Assembly: GCA_910576555.1 (NCBI GenBank)
Contig: CAJTIY010000006.1
Location: 81,724 to 145,723 of the forward strand
Origin: an uncultured Alistipes sp.
Lineage (GTDB): Bacteria; Bacteroidota; Bacteroidia; Bacteroidales; Rikenellaceae
Direction of reading: 5' to 3'
Length of the DNA stretch: 64,000 nucleotides
How positions within the stretch are numbered: the first letter of the stretch is position 1; each line of letters starts with the position of its first letter. Position numbers and translations under genes: made by a program. Shown in pieces: positions 49,399 through 57,141 of this stretch. The notes beneath the pieces are model-generated. The model saw only the letters and a program-made list of their open reading frames with translations. It was not told the DNA's origin and did no database searches.

Positions 49399-49475
49399 CC
49401 CTGCCCCGAGGTTTCGGCCTTGTTCCGAGATGCCGGTCCTGCCCCGAGGTGCCGGTCCTGTCCCGGAGTACGGGT
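49399..49475. repeat. Short tandem repeat, about 18-20 bp unit, four copies
   Basis: Units resemble CCTGCCCCGAGGTGCCGGT with drift. It is intergenic. Confidence 0.65.
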
Positions 49476-49572
49476 TATCTTTCGAAGACCGCACGCTCCG
49501 CCGAGGTTTCGCCGCATCGGTCGGCCGCCGGCTCTCTGCCGAAGGTTCCGGAGCTCCTCCGCTGCGCGGGGG

Positions 49573-50046
49573 TTACTCCGCAGGTTTCTCGGCTTCGGGC
49601 ACGGCTTCGGATTCGTCGTCGTCGTTCTTGGAGCAGAAGTAGTAGACGATGGCGGCGATCACGGCCAACGCCACCAGCTTGCCGCCCCATGCGTCCCAGA
49701 AGGGCATCGTGCGGAGTTCGTCGAAATTCTCGACGCCCGTGTCGACCGAGATGCGCTCGAGCATCGATTCGTCGAGATCGTAGTAGGTGTCGGGATCCTC
49801 CTTCGTGTAACCTACGAGCTTGCCCTTCTCGATGGTCCACACCGGCACGTAGGCGATCTGGTAGACCGTATACATGTGGCCGAGGTCGACCTTGTGGCCT
49901 TCGTCCGTGCGGTACCAATCCTCCTCGGGGAGTTCAAGTACGGGTTCGATCTTCTGGTATTGGCCCACCGGAATGCGGATGCGGGCTTGGCTCGTCGCAA
50001 CGACGGCCGTCGCGAACAACAGCGCGAGAAGTAGCGTTTTCTTCAT
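49573..50046 (-). CDS. Exported protein with C-terminal membrane helix, unknown function
   Basis: No family is recognised. The 157-residue product has a signal peptide (MKKTLLLALLFATAVVATSQA), a mature domain rich in Asp, Glu and Tyr (for example DWYRTDEGHKVDLGHMYTVY), one C-terminal membrane helix (KLVALAVIAAIVYYF, about 123-137) and an acidic tail. That layout suggests an inner-membrane protein facing the periplasm. It lies 30 nt after another small unknown gene and probably shares its transcript. Confidence 0.75.
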   Translation of the reverse strand: MKKTLLLALLFATAVVATSQARIRIPVGQYQKIEPVLELPEEDWYRTDEGHKVDLGHMYTVYQIAYVPVWTIEKGKLVGYTKEDPDTYYDLDESMLERISVDTGVENFDELRTMPFWDAWGGKLVALAVIAAIVYYFCSKNDDDESEAVPEAEKPAE

Positions 50047-50076
50047 TTTTATGGGATGTTTTCGGGTTTGTGTCGG

Positions 50077-50487
50077 TCAGCGTTCGTCGGCTTCGGCCTT
50101 CAGTTCGATCGAGGCCCCCGACCATTGGTTGATCGCGTGGCGCTCGGTGCGGATCGGGCGTCCGCCGTAGGCGATGCGCACCTCGAGGTCGAACGGGCGG
50201 GTCGCATCGATGTCGTTGTCGCGCGGCAGGGTGTGGGGCACGACGTAGAGAAAGCAGTCGATCCGGTCGCAGGGGCCGGTCGCGAGGCGCGTCGTCCGGT
50301 CGCGGGGAAGGTCGTGCGGGGCTGCGGAGAGCTCCGCGCCGACATCGGCGACGTGCGAAGAGGCCGCGGCGAATCCCGTGCGGTTGCCCGCGGCGTCGAA
50401 GCAGCCGCATGTGAGCGCCGTGTTGTAGCGCCAGAAGCCGTCGTAACGGCTCGTGACTTCGATGGTGAATCCTCTCTCCGCTGCCAT
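50077..50487 (-). CDS. Small protein, unknown function
   Basis: No family is recognised. From the ATG at 50487 it has 136 residues, no signal peptide and beta-like alternation (GFTIEVTSRYDGFWRYNTALTC split over 6-27). The sequence has several Cys and a C-terminal acidic end. A start at 50514 would fall on the -7 box. It precedes the membrane-anchored unknown gene by 30 nt. Confidence 0.65.
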   Translation of the reverse strand: MAAERGFTIEVTSRYDGFWRYNTALTCGCFDAAGNRTGFAAASSHVADVGAELSAAPHDLPRDRTTRLATGPCDRIDCFLYVVPHTLPRDNDIDATRPFDLEVRIAYGGRPIRTERHAINQWSGASIELKAEADER

Positions 50488-50513
50488 AGATCGCTTGTTC
50501 GGTGTCGGTGACA

Positions 50514-50521
50514 CAAATATA
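50514..50521 (-). promoter_or_regulatory. -7 box of the two-gene unknown operon
   Basis: TATATTTG on the minus strand, 26 nt before the start at 50487. No TTTG at -33. Confidence 0.6.
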
Positions 50522-50711
50522 CGATTTTTTCCGGATATGATTCTCCGATTGCGCGGTTTCGGACTGTAGTTTCGCGATACCGCACCCGGTGCCGGGCGTT
50601 GCGGCGGTGTTGGCGCCTCCGTGCGCCCCCGCAGCCGGGGATGCGGCGGCCGCTGCCCGCGACGTACGCCCGCCGCGGCATGCGGCCGCGGAGCGCTAAA
50701 TGTGTCGGATT

Positions 50712-50742
50712 TCTTTGCAGATGTTCTATTTTTTCGTAAATT
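50712..50742 (+). promoter_or_regulatory. Bacteroidota-type promoter of yceD-rpmF-plsX-fabH
   Basis: TTTG (50712-50715), a 19-nt spacer and TAAATTTG (50735-50742) match exactly. The first ATG is 20 nt downstream. Confidence 0.88.
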
Positions 50743-50762
50743 TGCGCACTAATTGTGCACAA

Positions 50763-51335
50763 ATGGAGGTAGCGAACCGATATTCCATCGCATTCAAGGG
50801 GCTGAAAAACGGCACGTACGACTTCGCTTTCGATATCGATCGCGCGTTGTTCGAGGCCTTCGAGAGCCCCGAGATCAAGGACGGCGCCTGCCGGGCCGAG
50901 GTGCGGATGGAGCGCGGCGAGAGCCTGCTGACGCTCGATGTCGCGATCGGGGGCCATGTGGTGGTGGCGTGCGATCGCTGCTTGGAGGATTGCGAGGTAC
51001 CGATCGACTACTCGGGCCGTCTGGCGGTGCGTATCTCCGACGAAGAGCACGAGTACGACGGCGAGACGCTCTGGCTGCATCCCTGCGATGCGGAGCTGGA
51101 CCTCGCGCAGTACCTCTACGAGAGCATCGTCCTGTCGCTTCCTTACCAGCGGGTGCACCCCGAAGGCGGTTGCGATCCGGCGATGACGGAGCGCTTCCGG
51201 GTCGTCTCCGAGCGGGAGTTTTCCGAGCTCGAGGCGCGGATCGCCGAGGAGCGGAAGGGGGGCGAGTGGGCCAAGCTGGCCGCGCTGCGCGACGCGATGG
51301 CGGCGGAGTCCGATGCCGACCCTGCGAACGAATAA
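50763..51335 (+). CDS. yceD: YceD/DUF177 family protein
   Basis: YceD-type proteins are associated with 23S rRNA maturation and sit before rpmF in many bacteria. The 190-residue product shows the family's CxxC-containing segment VVACDRCLEDCEVPIDYSG (about 61-79) and the YESIVLSLPYQRVHPEGGC region. The ATG at 50763 follows the promoter closely. rpmF begins 27 nt downstream, the usual partner. Confidence 0.9.
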   Translation: MEVANRYSIAFKGLKNGTYDFAFDIDRALFEAFESPEIKDGACRAEVRMERGESLLTLDVAIGGHVVVACDRCLEDCEVPIDYSGRLAVRISDEEHEYDGETLWLHPCDAELDLAQYLYESIVLSLPYQRVHPEGGCDPAMTERFRVVSEREFSELEARIAEERKGGEWAKLAALRDAMAAESDADPANE

Positions 51336-51362
51336 ACGTTGAACTAATAAACATAAGGTAAA

Positions 51363-51548
51363 ATGGCACATCCTAAACACAAGATCTCGTCGACGCGACG
51401 CGATAAGAGAAGAACCCACTACAAGGCTGTCGTTCCTACGGTCGTAGCCTGCTCGAACTGCGGCGCTGCCGTGCTCTACCACCGCGTGTGCCCCGAGTGC
51501 GGTTTCTATCGCGGGAAGTTGGCGATCGAGAAGAAGGCCGCCGAATAG
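51363..51548 (+). CDS. rpmF: 50S ribosomal protein L32
   Basis: The 61-residue product begins MAHPKHKISSTRRDKRR, the normal L32 N-terminus. It has two cysteine pairs, CSNC and CPEC (about 30 and 43), forming the zinc ribbon of the zinc-binding L32 form. No cysteine-free paralogue is in the window. It lies in the conserved yceD-rpmF-plsX-fabH cluster. Confidence 0.97.
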   Translation: MAHPKHKISSTRRDKRRTHYKAVVPTVVACSNCGAAVLYHRVCPECGFYRGKLAIEKKAAE

Positions 51549-51559
51549 TCGCGGCGGAA

Positions 51560-51590
51560 AGAGACACCGCATGCGGCGCCTCTTTTTTTG
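51560..51590 (+). terminator. Possible internal terminator between rpmF and plsX
   Basis: A short imperfect hairpin around CCGCATGCGG with flanking GAG/CTC is followed by seven T. It may reduce transcription into plsX relative to rpmF. Confidence 0.65.
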
Positions 51591-51684
51591 ATTTTACGAC
51601 GACTGCGGCGCTGCGTCCGGAACACCGGGCGCAGGTTTCCGTTGCCATCGGGCGCCGGGGTCGATACTAATCCATCGCACGAAT

Positions 51685-52632
51685 ATGTTGAAGATTGGTT
51701 TAGATGCTATGGGAGGCGATTTCGCCCCCGAGGCGGCCGTCAAAGGCGCCGTGCTGGCGCTCGATAGGATCGGTCCCGACAGCCGGATCGTGCTCTTCGG
51801 CGACGAGGCGCGCATCCGCGCCGTGCTGGAGGCGGAGAACTGCCCTGCGGAGCGGTTCGACATCGTGGCCACCACCGAGGTGATCGGCATGGGCGACCAT
51901 CCGGCCAAAGCGTTCCAGACGAAGAGCGATTCGAGCATCGCGGTGGGCTTCGCCCATCTGGCCCGGGGCCTCGTCGACGGCTTCGCGAGCGCCGGTTCGA
52001 CCGGTGCCATGATGGTCGGTTCGATGTATGCCGTCAAGCCGATCGAGGGGGTGATCCGCCCGACGATCTCGTCGGTCGTGCCTACGGTGGCGGGACGCCC
52101 GGCGCTGCTGCTCGACGTGGGACTCAACGTCGACTGCAAGCCCGAGGTGCTGGCCCAGTACGGCCTGATCGGCTCGGTCTATGCCGAGTCGGTGCTGGGG
52201 ATCGAGAACCCCCGCGTGGCGGTGCTCAACATCGGCGAGGAGGAGGCCAAAGGCAATGCGCAGGCGAAGGCGGCGCACGAGTTGCTGAAGCAGGAGCCGC
52301 GCATCCGCTTCGTGGGCAACGTCGAGGGCTCGCATATCTTCTCGGGCAAGGTCGCCGACGTGATCGTCTGCGACGGCTTCGTGGGCAACACGGCCCTGAA
52401 GATGGCCGAGGGGCTCTACCGCATCAACAAGGCGCTGGGCGGCGGCAATGCCTTCTGGGATGCCATGAACTACGAGAACGTGGGCGGAACGCCCGTGCTG
52501 GGCGTCAATGCGCCGGTGGTCATCGGCCACGGCATATCGTCGCCGGCGGCGATCCGGAGCATGATTCTTTCGACCGAGCGGTGCATCGAGGCGGAGCTTA
52601 CCGCTAAGTTGCGACGGGTCTTTAATAACTAA
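51685..52632 (+). CDS. plsX: Phosphate acyltransferase PlsX
   Basis: PlsX makes acyl-phosphate from acyl-ACP for membrane phospholipid synthesis. The 315-residue product begins LKIGLDAMGGDFAPEA, the family hallmark, and shows GFASAGSTGAMMVGSMYAV and VCDGFVGNTALKMAEG. It precedes fabH by 23 nt as in most bacteria. Confidence 0.97.
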   Translation: MLKIGLDAMGGDFAPEAAVKGAVLALDRIGPDSRIVLFGDEARIRAVLEAENCPAERFDIVATTEVIGMGDHPAKAFQTKSDSSIAVGFAHLARGLVDGFASAGSTGAMMVGSMYAVKPIEGVIRPTISSVVPTVAGRPALLLDVGLNVDCKPEVLAQYGLIGSVYAESVLGIENPRVAVLNIGEEEAKGNAQAKAAHELLKQEPRIRFVGNVEGSHIFSGKVADVIVCDGFVGNTALKMAEGLYRINKALGGGNAFWDAMNYENVGGTPVLGVNAPVVIGHGISSPAAIRSMILSTERCIEAELTAKLRRVFNN

Positions 52633-52655
52633 CCTTGATTTAAGTAAGAAAAGCT

Positions 52656-53681
52656 ATGGGTAAGATTACCGCAGCGATTACGGGCGTGGGTGAGTACCTT
52701 CCCGATTATATCCTCACGAATGACGAGTTGAGCCGTATGGTGGACACCACCGACGAGTGGATCATGTCGCATGTCGGCATCAAGACGCGTCACATCCTCA
52801 AGGGCGAGGGCCTCGGCACCTCCTACATGGGAGCGCGTGCCGTGATCAACCTGCTCGACAAGACGGGTATCGACCCGATGGAGATCGACGTGGTGATCTG
52901 CGCCACGGTGACTCCCGATATGTTCTTCCCCTCGACGGGTAACCTGATCGCCGATCAGGCGGGCTGCAAGAACGCCTTCGCCTACGACGTTTCGGCGGCG
53001 TGCAGCGGCTTCCTCTTCGCCCTCACCACGGGTGCGAAGTTCATCGAGGCCGGCACGAGCAAGAAGGTGATCGTCGTGGGTGCCGACAAGATGTCGTCGA
53101 TCGTCGACTACACCGACCGTTCGACCTGCCCGATTTTCGGCGACGGCGCCGCAGCCGTGCTGCTGGAGCCCAACACCGAGGGCTTGGGCGTCGTCGACTC
53201 GATCCTCCACTCCGACGGCTCGGGCGAGCTGCAGCTCTACATGAAGGCGGGCGGTTCGCGCTATCCGGCGACGGCCGAGACCGTGCAGAACAACTGGCAC
53301 ACCATCACGTGGGACGGTCACGCCGTGTTCAAGGCCGCCGTGTCGAAAATGGCCGACGTCTCGGTCGAGATGATGGAGCGCCACCACCTGACGGGCGACG
53401 ACATCCGCTATCTGGTGCCCCATCAGGCCAACCTGCGCATCATCGACGCCACGGCCCGCCGCATGGGCATCACGGCCGACAAGTGCATGATCAACATCGA
53501 CCGGTGCGGCAATACGACGGCCGCCACGATCCCCTCGTGCCTCTACGACTACGAGAAGGAGCTGCGTCCGGGCGACAACCTGATCCTCTCGGCCTTCGGC
53601 GGCGGTTACACGTGGGGCGCCATCTATGTGAAGTGGGCCTACGACGGATCGAAGACTTGCCAGCTCGGTGCCGGCGAGTAG
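52656..53681 (+). CDS. fabH: 3-oxoacyl-[acyl-carrier-protein] synthase III
   Basis: FabH condenses acetyl-CoA with malonyl-ACP to start fatty acid synthesis. The 341-residue product contains the nucleophile in DVSAACSGFLFAL, the His in VPHQANLRIID and the Asn in RCGNTTAATIPS, completing the Cys-His-Asn triad. GGGYTWGAIYVKW near the C-terminus is typical. It is the last gene of its operon, ended by a strong hairpin. Confidence 0.97.
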   Translation: MGKITAAITGVGEYLPDYILTNDELSRMVDTTDEWIMSHVGIKTRHILKGEGLGTSYMGARAVINLLDKTGIDPMEIDVVICATVTPDMFFPSTGNLIADQAGCKNAFAYDVSAACSGFLFALTTGAKFIEAGTSKKVIVVGADKMSSIVDYTDRSTCPIFGDGAAAVLLEPNTEGLGVVDSILHSDGSGELQLYMKAGGSRYPATAETVQNNWHTITWDGHAVFKAAVSKMADVSVEMMERHHLTGDDIRYLVPHQANLRIIDATARRMGITADKCMINIDRCGNTTAATIPSCLYDYEKELRPGDNLILSAFGGGYTWGAIYVKWAYDGSKTCQLGAGE

Positions 53682-53707
53682 GTGTTCGAACCGCGATGAA
53701 ATGTTCG

Positions 53708-53735
53708 GCGGAGGTCATGCGACCTCCGCTTTTTT
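53708..53735 (+). terminator. Terminator after fabH
   Basis: GCGGAGGTC pairs with GACCTCCGC around ATGC, followed by six T. Confidence 0.92.
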
Positions 53736-53824
53736 CGTACCGTCGCGCATCGGTGGTCCCCGGTTCGGCGTCGCAAGGGGGGCCTGCGGCGGACAAATAG
53801 CCCGGCATACTGTATTCTTGCGGT

Positions 53825-53913
53825 ATTCTCGTATCTTCGGCGAAGCCGAAGATACTGTGTCTCAACAAAACCCAAACAAGTTTGGTTTTGTATTCGGCTT
53901 ATTCGTATCTTTG
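53825..53913 (+). repeat. Single dispersed copy of the 74-bp hairpin/promoter element
   Basis: Stem 1 (53831-53855) is a perfect 11-bp palindrome around GAA, starting GTATCT and ending AGATAC. Stem 2 is CAAAACCCAAAC-AA-GTTTGGTTTTG split over 53866-53890. The core TTATTCGTATCTTTG ends at 53913. The layout and spacer CGGC match the array at 23.2 kb. Confidence 0.88.
53881..53913 (+). promoter_or_regulatory. Promoter of the GT90-like gene, inside the repeat
   Basis: TTTG (53881-53884, 3' arm of stem 2), a 21-nt spacer and TATCTTTG (53906-53913) match the consensus. The ATG is 25 nt downstream. Confidence 0.7.
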
Positions 53914-53938
53914 ACCGCAGATAATCCGCCGAGCGATG

Positions 53939-54949
53939 AACCGTCTGAATCGAATCTTCCGCAACAAGAACGTCAAGGCATTCTGGTTTGCGCGCAATCT
54001 GTTACGCTATTTCATGCCGAAGGCGTTTCTGCAGCGGCGTCTCGCCCGCATGCTCGCGGCCGCACGACGGCGCGATGACTGGGAGGAGATCCGCACGCGC
54101 GTCGCCTATTACTGCAAGCTCGACCCGGCGGCGCGGAAAACAGCCTCCCTAGCGCTGCCTGCCGATTACCGTCCGTTAGGGGACCATCGGCTCCGCCGCG
54201 GCGTGCGCACGGCTTACTTCTTCGACTCCTATGAGTTCACCCGCTGGTTCGACGACCGGCTGCTGTGGCGGATGATCCCGGGCGACGTAACGACGGTGCC
54301 GCCCTTCCCGGCCGTGGTCAAAAGCCGCCCCATAGCGGGCGACAACGCCGCTTCGGTGCTGCTGAACCTCGACAAGGCGCGCCATTTCGTCTTCCTGCGC
54401 GACGATATTCCCTTCCGGGAGAAGGAGGACCGGGCGATCTTCCGCCTGACGATCAACTGCCACCATCCCAACCATGTGCTGCGCCGCCGCTTCATGGAGC
54501 GCTATTTCGGTTCGGAGATCTGCGATGCGGGCATCTCCAACCGGCACCCGTCGCTGCCGCCCGAGTGGACCAAGCCCCGGATTTCGCTGTACGACCACCT
54601 GAAATACAAGTTCGTGCTGGCGATCGAGGGCAACGACGTGGCGACGAACCTCAAGTGGATCCTGTCGTCCAATTCGCTGGCCGTGATGCCGCGTCCGACC
54701 TACGAGACGTGGTTCATGGAGGGGACGCTGATCCCGAACTACCACTACGTCGAGATCCGCCCCGATTACTCCGATCTGGAGGAGCGGATGCGCTACTACA
54801 TCGCGCATCCCGAGGAGGCCGAGGCGATCATCGCCCATGCGCACGCCTACGTCGACCGCTTCCGCGACCGCCGGCGCGAGCGGCTCGTCTCGCTGCTCGT
54901 GCTGGAGCGCTACTTCGCCGCGACCGGACAGCTGCCCGGGACGCTTTAG
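53939..54949 (+). CDS. GT90-like (CAP10 domain) glycosyltransferase
   Basis: This 336-residue protein matches the CAP10/GT90 group, which in bacteria modifies lipopolysaccharide. The C-terminal half has the recognisable block DHLKYKFVLAIEGNDVATNL (about 217-236) followed by KWILSSNSLAVMPRPTYETW and YHYVEIRPDYSDL. The N-terminus is basic with no signal peptide, implying a cytosolic or membrane-associated enzyme. The first in-frame ATG is at 53936-53938, so the exact start may be 3 nt earlier. It is driven from a repeat-borne promoter and stands alone. Donor and acceptor sugars are unknown. Confidence 0.85.
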   Translation, partial: NRLNRIFRNKNVKAFWFARNLLRYFMPKAFLQRRLARMLAAARRRDDWEEIRTRVAYYCKLDPAARKTASLALPADYRPLGDHRLRRGVRTAYFFDSYEFTRWFDDRLLWRMIPGDVTTVPPFPAVVKSRPIAGDNAASVLLNLDKARHFVFLRDDIPFREKEDRAIFRLTINCHHPNHVLRRRFMERYFGSEICDAGISNRHPSLPPEWTKPRISLYDHLKYKFVLAIEGNDVATNLKWILSSNSLAVMPRPTYETWFMEGTLIPNYHYVEIRPDYSDLEERMRYYIAHPEEAEAIIAHAHAYVDRFRDRRRERLVSLLVLERYFAATGQLPGTL

Positions 54950-55197
54950 CTCCGCCCATGCCCCCCCCATGCGTCAGCCTTCCCGTATGCCGGTCTCCTC
55001 ATGCCCCGGCTCCGCCCATGCCCCGGTTTCCCGCGTCCGCGTTTTCCGTTGCCCGCGGGCGGCTCGTGCAGAGCCTGTCGGCGAAAGGGTGGGGCAGCGT
55101 GCGGCCGAGGCGGGCGAATCGCGCCCGAAATCGGAATAAAGGAGGTCCCCGGCCGATATTCGGATGCGTTTTCGGAACAGTTTGCCGAAAAGCGTCG
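54950..55197. other. Intergenic stretch with short direct repeats
   Basis: About 250 nt after the GT90 gene contains several CATGCCCC and GGCTCCGCCCATGCCCC-like repeats and no credible gene. Confidence 0.55.
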
Positions 55198-55205
55198 TAT
55201 CTTTG
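55198..55205 (+). promoter_or_regulatory. -7 box of the ferritin gene
   Basis: TATCTTTG, 36 nt before the ATG. A TTTG is present only 13 nt upstream, too close for a normal -33. Confidence 0.6.
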
Positions 55206-55241
55206 CCGCAACGCATACAACTACCCAAAAACAATCCGATT

Positions 55242-55763
55242 ATGTTGAGTCAGAAGCTCCACGATGCGCTCAATGCGCAGATCAACGCCGAACTGTGGTC
55301 GGCCTATCTCTACCTTTCCATGTCGCTCGATGCCGAGGCCAAAGGGCTCAAGGGCGTCGCCAACTGGTTCTACATCCAGTTCCGCGAGGAGCAGGACCAT
55401 GCCCGCATCTTCATGAACTACCTCAATTCGCGCGACGCGAAGGTCGAACTGCGACCCATCGACGAGGTGCGTTCCGCGTGGTCGTCGCCGCTGGAGATGT
55501 TCCGCGACACGCTCGAGCACGAGCGTAAGGTCACGGCGCTGATCCACAACCTCGCCGCCATCGCCGCCGAGGACCGCGATTTCGCTTCGGCGAACATGCT
55601 CGTCTGGTTCATCGACGAGCAGGTCGAGGAGGAGTCCAATGCCCGCGACATGATTCAGGCCTGCGAGGCTGTCGAGGGCAATAAGTTCGGGCTCTATACG
55701 CTCGACAAGGAGCTCGCCGCGCGCACCTATGCGACCCCCTCGCCGCTCGCTGCGAAGGAGTGA
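55242..55763 (+). CDS. ftnA: Ferritin
   Basis: Ferritin oxidises and stores iron in a 24-subunit shell. The 173-residue product is a four-helix bundle with ferroxidase ligands in INAELWSAY (Glu about 17), FREEQDHARIF (Glu and His about 50-53), LEHER (about 94) and IDEQVEEE (about 127). It lacks heme-binding features of bacterioferritin. It is monocistronic with its own -7 box. An 11-bp minisatellite follows. Confidence 0.96.
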   Translation: MLSQKLHDALNAQINAELWSAYLYLSMSLDAEAKGLKGVANWFYIQFREEQDHARIFMNYLNSRDAKVELRPIDEVRSAWSSPLEMFRDTLEHERKVTALIHNLAAIAAEDRDFASANMLVWFIDEQVEEESNARDMIQACEAVEGNKFGLYTLDKELAARTYATPSPLAAKE

Positions 55764-55835
55764 CGCGCGGGACATCGTGCCGGATCGCATCCGTTTCCGC
55801 AGTTGCGGGGACGGATGCGCCGTTTTCGGGGCGGG

Positions 55836-55956
55836 CGTCTGTCGGGTGTTTGCCGGGTGTCTGTCGGGTGTCTGTCGGGTGTCGGAGGGGTGTCTGCCGG
55901 GTGCTGGCGGGGTGTCTGTCAGGCGTCGGCCGGGTGTCTGCCGGTGCTTGCCGGAG
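55836..55956. repeat. 11-bp tandem repeat, about 11 copies
   Basis: The consensus unit TGTCTGTCGGG repeats without gaps from 55836 to 55956 with modest drift (TGTCTGCCGGG, TGTCGGAGGGG and others). It is intergenic, between ferritin and the DoxX gene. Confidence 0.92.
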
Positions 55957-56281
55957 CGCCGGTGGCGGTCAGCAACCGCACTCTCCCTCCGATGCTGCTA
56001 TGCCCGCTGCTTTTTCGGAGCCTGCTCCCGTGCGGCTGCTTCCGTGCGTCCGCTTTGGCTCGGCTTTCCGTGCGGACGTTTCGCTGGGGCCGTGCCTCCG
56101 CGACTGCTCTTGTGGATCCGCTTGCGCTGTCGCTTTTGTGCGGCGGGCGGTGTCGCCGTGTGCCGCGGTACGACGCCGCGCCGTGCGCCGCGCCGCTGCC
56201 GGAGCCTGTTGCGGCGCTCCGAGGCGGCATCGCGGTGCGTCCGGTACCGAATTTGATAGCAATGCGGGAAAAAGATGCGTT
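55957..56281. other. GC-rich interval upstream of the DoxX gene
   Basis: This part of the gap shows no recognisable protein. An open frame continuous with the DoxX gene runs through it and through the 11-bp repeat, but its sequence is Cys/Arg/Ala-rich and unlike a protein. Confidence 0.55.
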
Positions 56282-56716
56282 ATGGATCGAATCTACCGTT
56301 TTCTGTTTCCGACCAAACATTACGACGCCTCGGCATCGTGGCTGCTGCTCGCCGCACGGGTCGTCTTCGGTCTGATGCTGCTCTCGCACGGCATCGACAA
56401 GTGGCGCCACTTCGGCGATCTGGCGGCGGGATTCCCCGACCCGATCGGGCTCGGAGGCCGTGTCGCGCTGGTGCTGGCGATCTTCGCCGAGGTGGTCTGC
56501 TCGGCCGGGATCATCGTCGGGGCCTTCTTCCGCCTGACGCTGATTCCGCCGATCGTGATGCTGTGCGTGGCGCTGCTGGTGGTCCACGGCGGCGATGCCT
56601 TCACCGCGAAGGAGCTGGCTGCGGCCTATCTCGCCGTCTTCGTGCTGCTCTTTCTCGCGGGGCCCGGACGCTTCGCGCTCGATCGGCCGATCGCCGAACG
56701 GCTGCGGCGCAGGTAG
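56282..56716 (+). CDS. DoxX family membrane protein
   Basis: This 144-residue inner-membrane protein matches the DoxX family. It has four hydrophobic segments and the signature LLLAARVVFGLMLLSHGIDK (about 21-40), followed by ALVLAIFAEVVCSAGIIVG and VHGGDAFTAKELAAAYL. Members are linked to redox or sulfur stress but without a defined reaction. The ATG at 56282 gives the normal N-terminus. It is the last gene of the GC-rich backbone before the AT-rich island. Confidence 0.88.
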   Translation: MDRIYRFLFPTKHYDASASWLLLAARVVFGLMLLSHGIDKWRHFGDLAAGFPDPIGLGGRVALVLAIFAEVVCSAGIIVGAFFRLTLIPPIVMLCVALLVVHGGDAFTAKELAAAYLAVFVLLFLAGPGRFALDRPIAERLRRR

Positions 56717-56825
56717 CGCCTTCCCGCAGCGGGGACGGCGTCGGTATCGTATCCGCTGCTTCGTCGATTCAAGCTGATTGAAGTATTCCGAGGACCTTCG
56801 GCCGGCTATTTCCCGATGCAGAAAC

Positions 56826-56945
56826 GAAGTGTAAGTCGCTAATTATTTGCTTGTTATATTGTTATCTATGCCGGTTGTTCGCTCCGTTGTAAATAAGCGG
56901 CAAATTATTTTTCGACGGATTTTTGGAGGAAATTTACACTTACTT
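56826..56945. repeat. Imperfect inverted repeats at the island edge
   Basis: AAGTGTAA near 56829 is mirrored by TTACACTT near 56935, and AATTATTTGC near 56842 by GCAAATTATT near 56901. The nested pairing spans the composition change and may be an attachment or recombination site. Confidence 0.45.
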
Positions 56946-56971
56946 TTTTATTTCTTTTTTGTAAAAGGCGG

Positions 56972-57139
56972 TTAATAAATATTCGGGGTCGTCGAAATGC
57001 CGATAATTTTTTCCGGAACAACCGAAATGAGTTCCCATCCTTGGTCACCAAGCTTGTTCAGCTTCTTAACGACGCCTTGATCGATTTCTTCATCCGTCAG
57101 ATTGTGGAACGATAGGGTTCTATATTCGAATTTTTGCAT
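56972..57139 (-). CDS. DUF4177-like small protein
   Basis: This 55-residue protein resembles DUF4177: it starts MQKFEYRTLSF and contains KKLNKLGDQGWELISVVPE, the family's conserved GWEL-V block. Function is unknown. I start at 57139, right after the stop of the glycosylase gene; a start at 57166 would overlap that gene by 25 nt. It is the last gene of the minus run in the island. Confidence 0.7.
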   Translation of the reverse strand: MQKFEYRTLSFHNLTDEEIDQGVVKKLNKLGDQGWELISVVPEKIIGISTTPNIY

Positions 57140-57141
57140 GT

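Larger units (their letters stand above)
48464..49572. other. Gene-poor GC-rich stretch
   Basis: About 1.1 kb separates gapA from the next recognised gene. Open frames here have skewed Arg/Gly/Pro composition and no family likeness, so I treat them as non-coding. The stretch contains a 67-bp-offset direct repeat (49037-49141), a minus-strand terminator (49133-49164) and a short 19-bp minisatellite (49399-49475). A small RNA cannot be excluded. Confidence 0.6.

Noticed and set aside
55760..56281. N-terminal extension of the DoxX protein through the 11-bp repeat
   Set aside because: The extension is Cys/Arg/Ala-rich and repeat-derived; the normal DoxX N-terminus starts at 56282.
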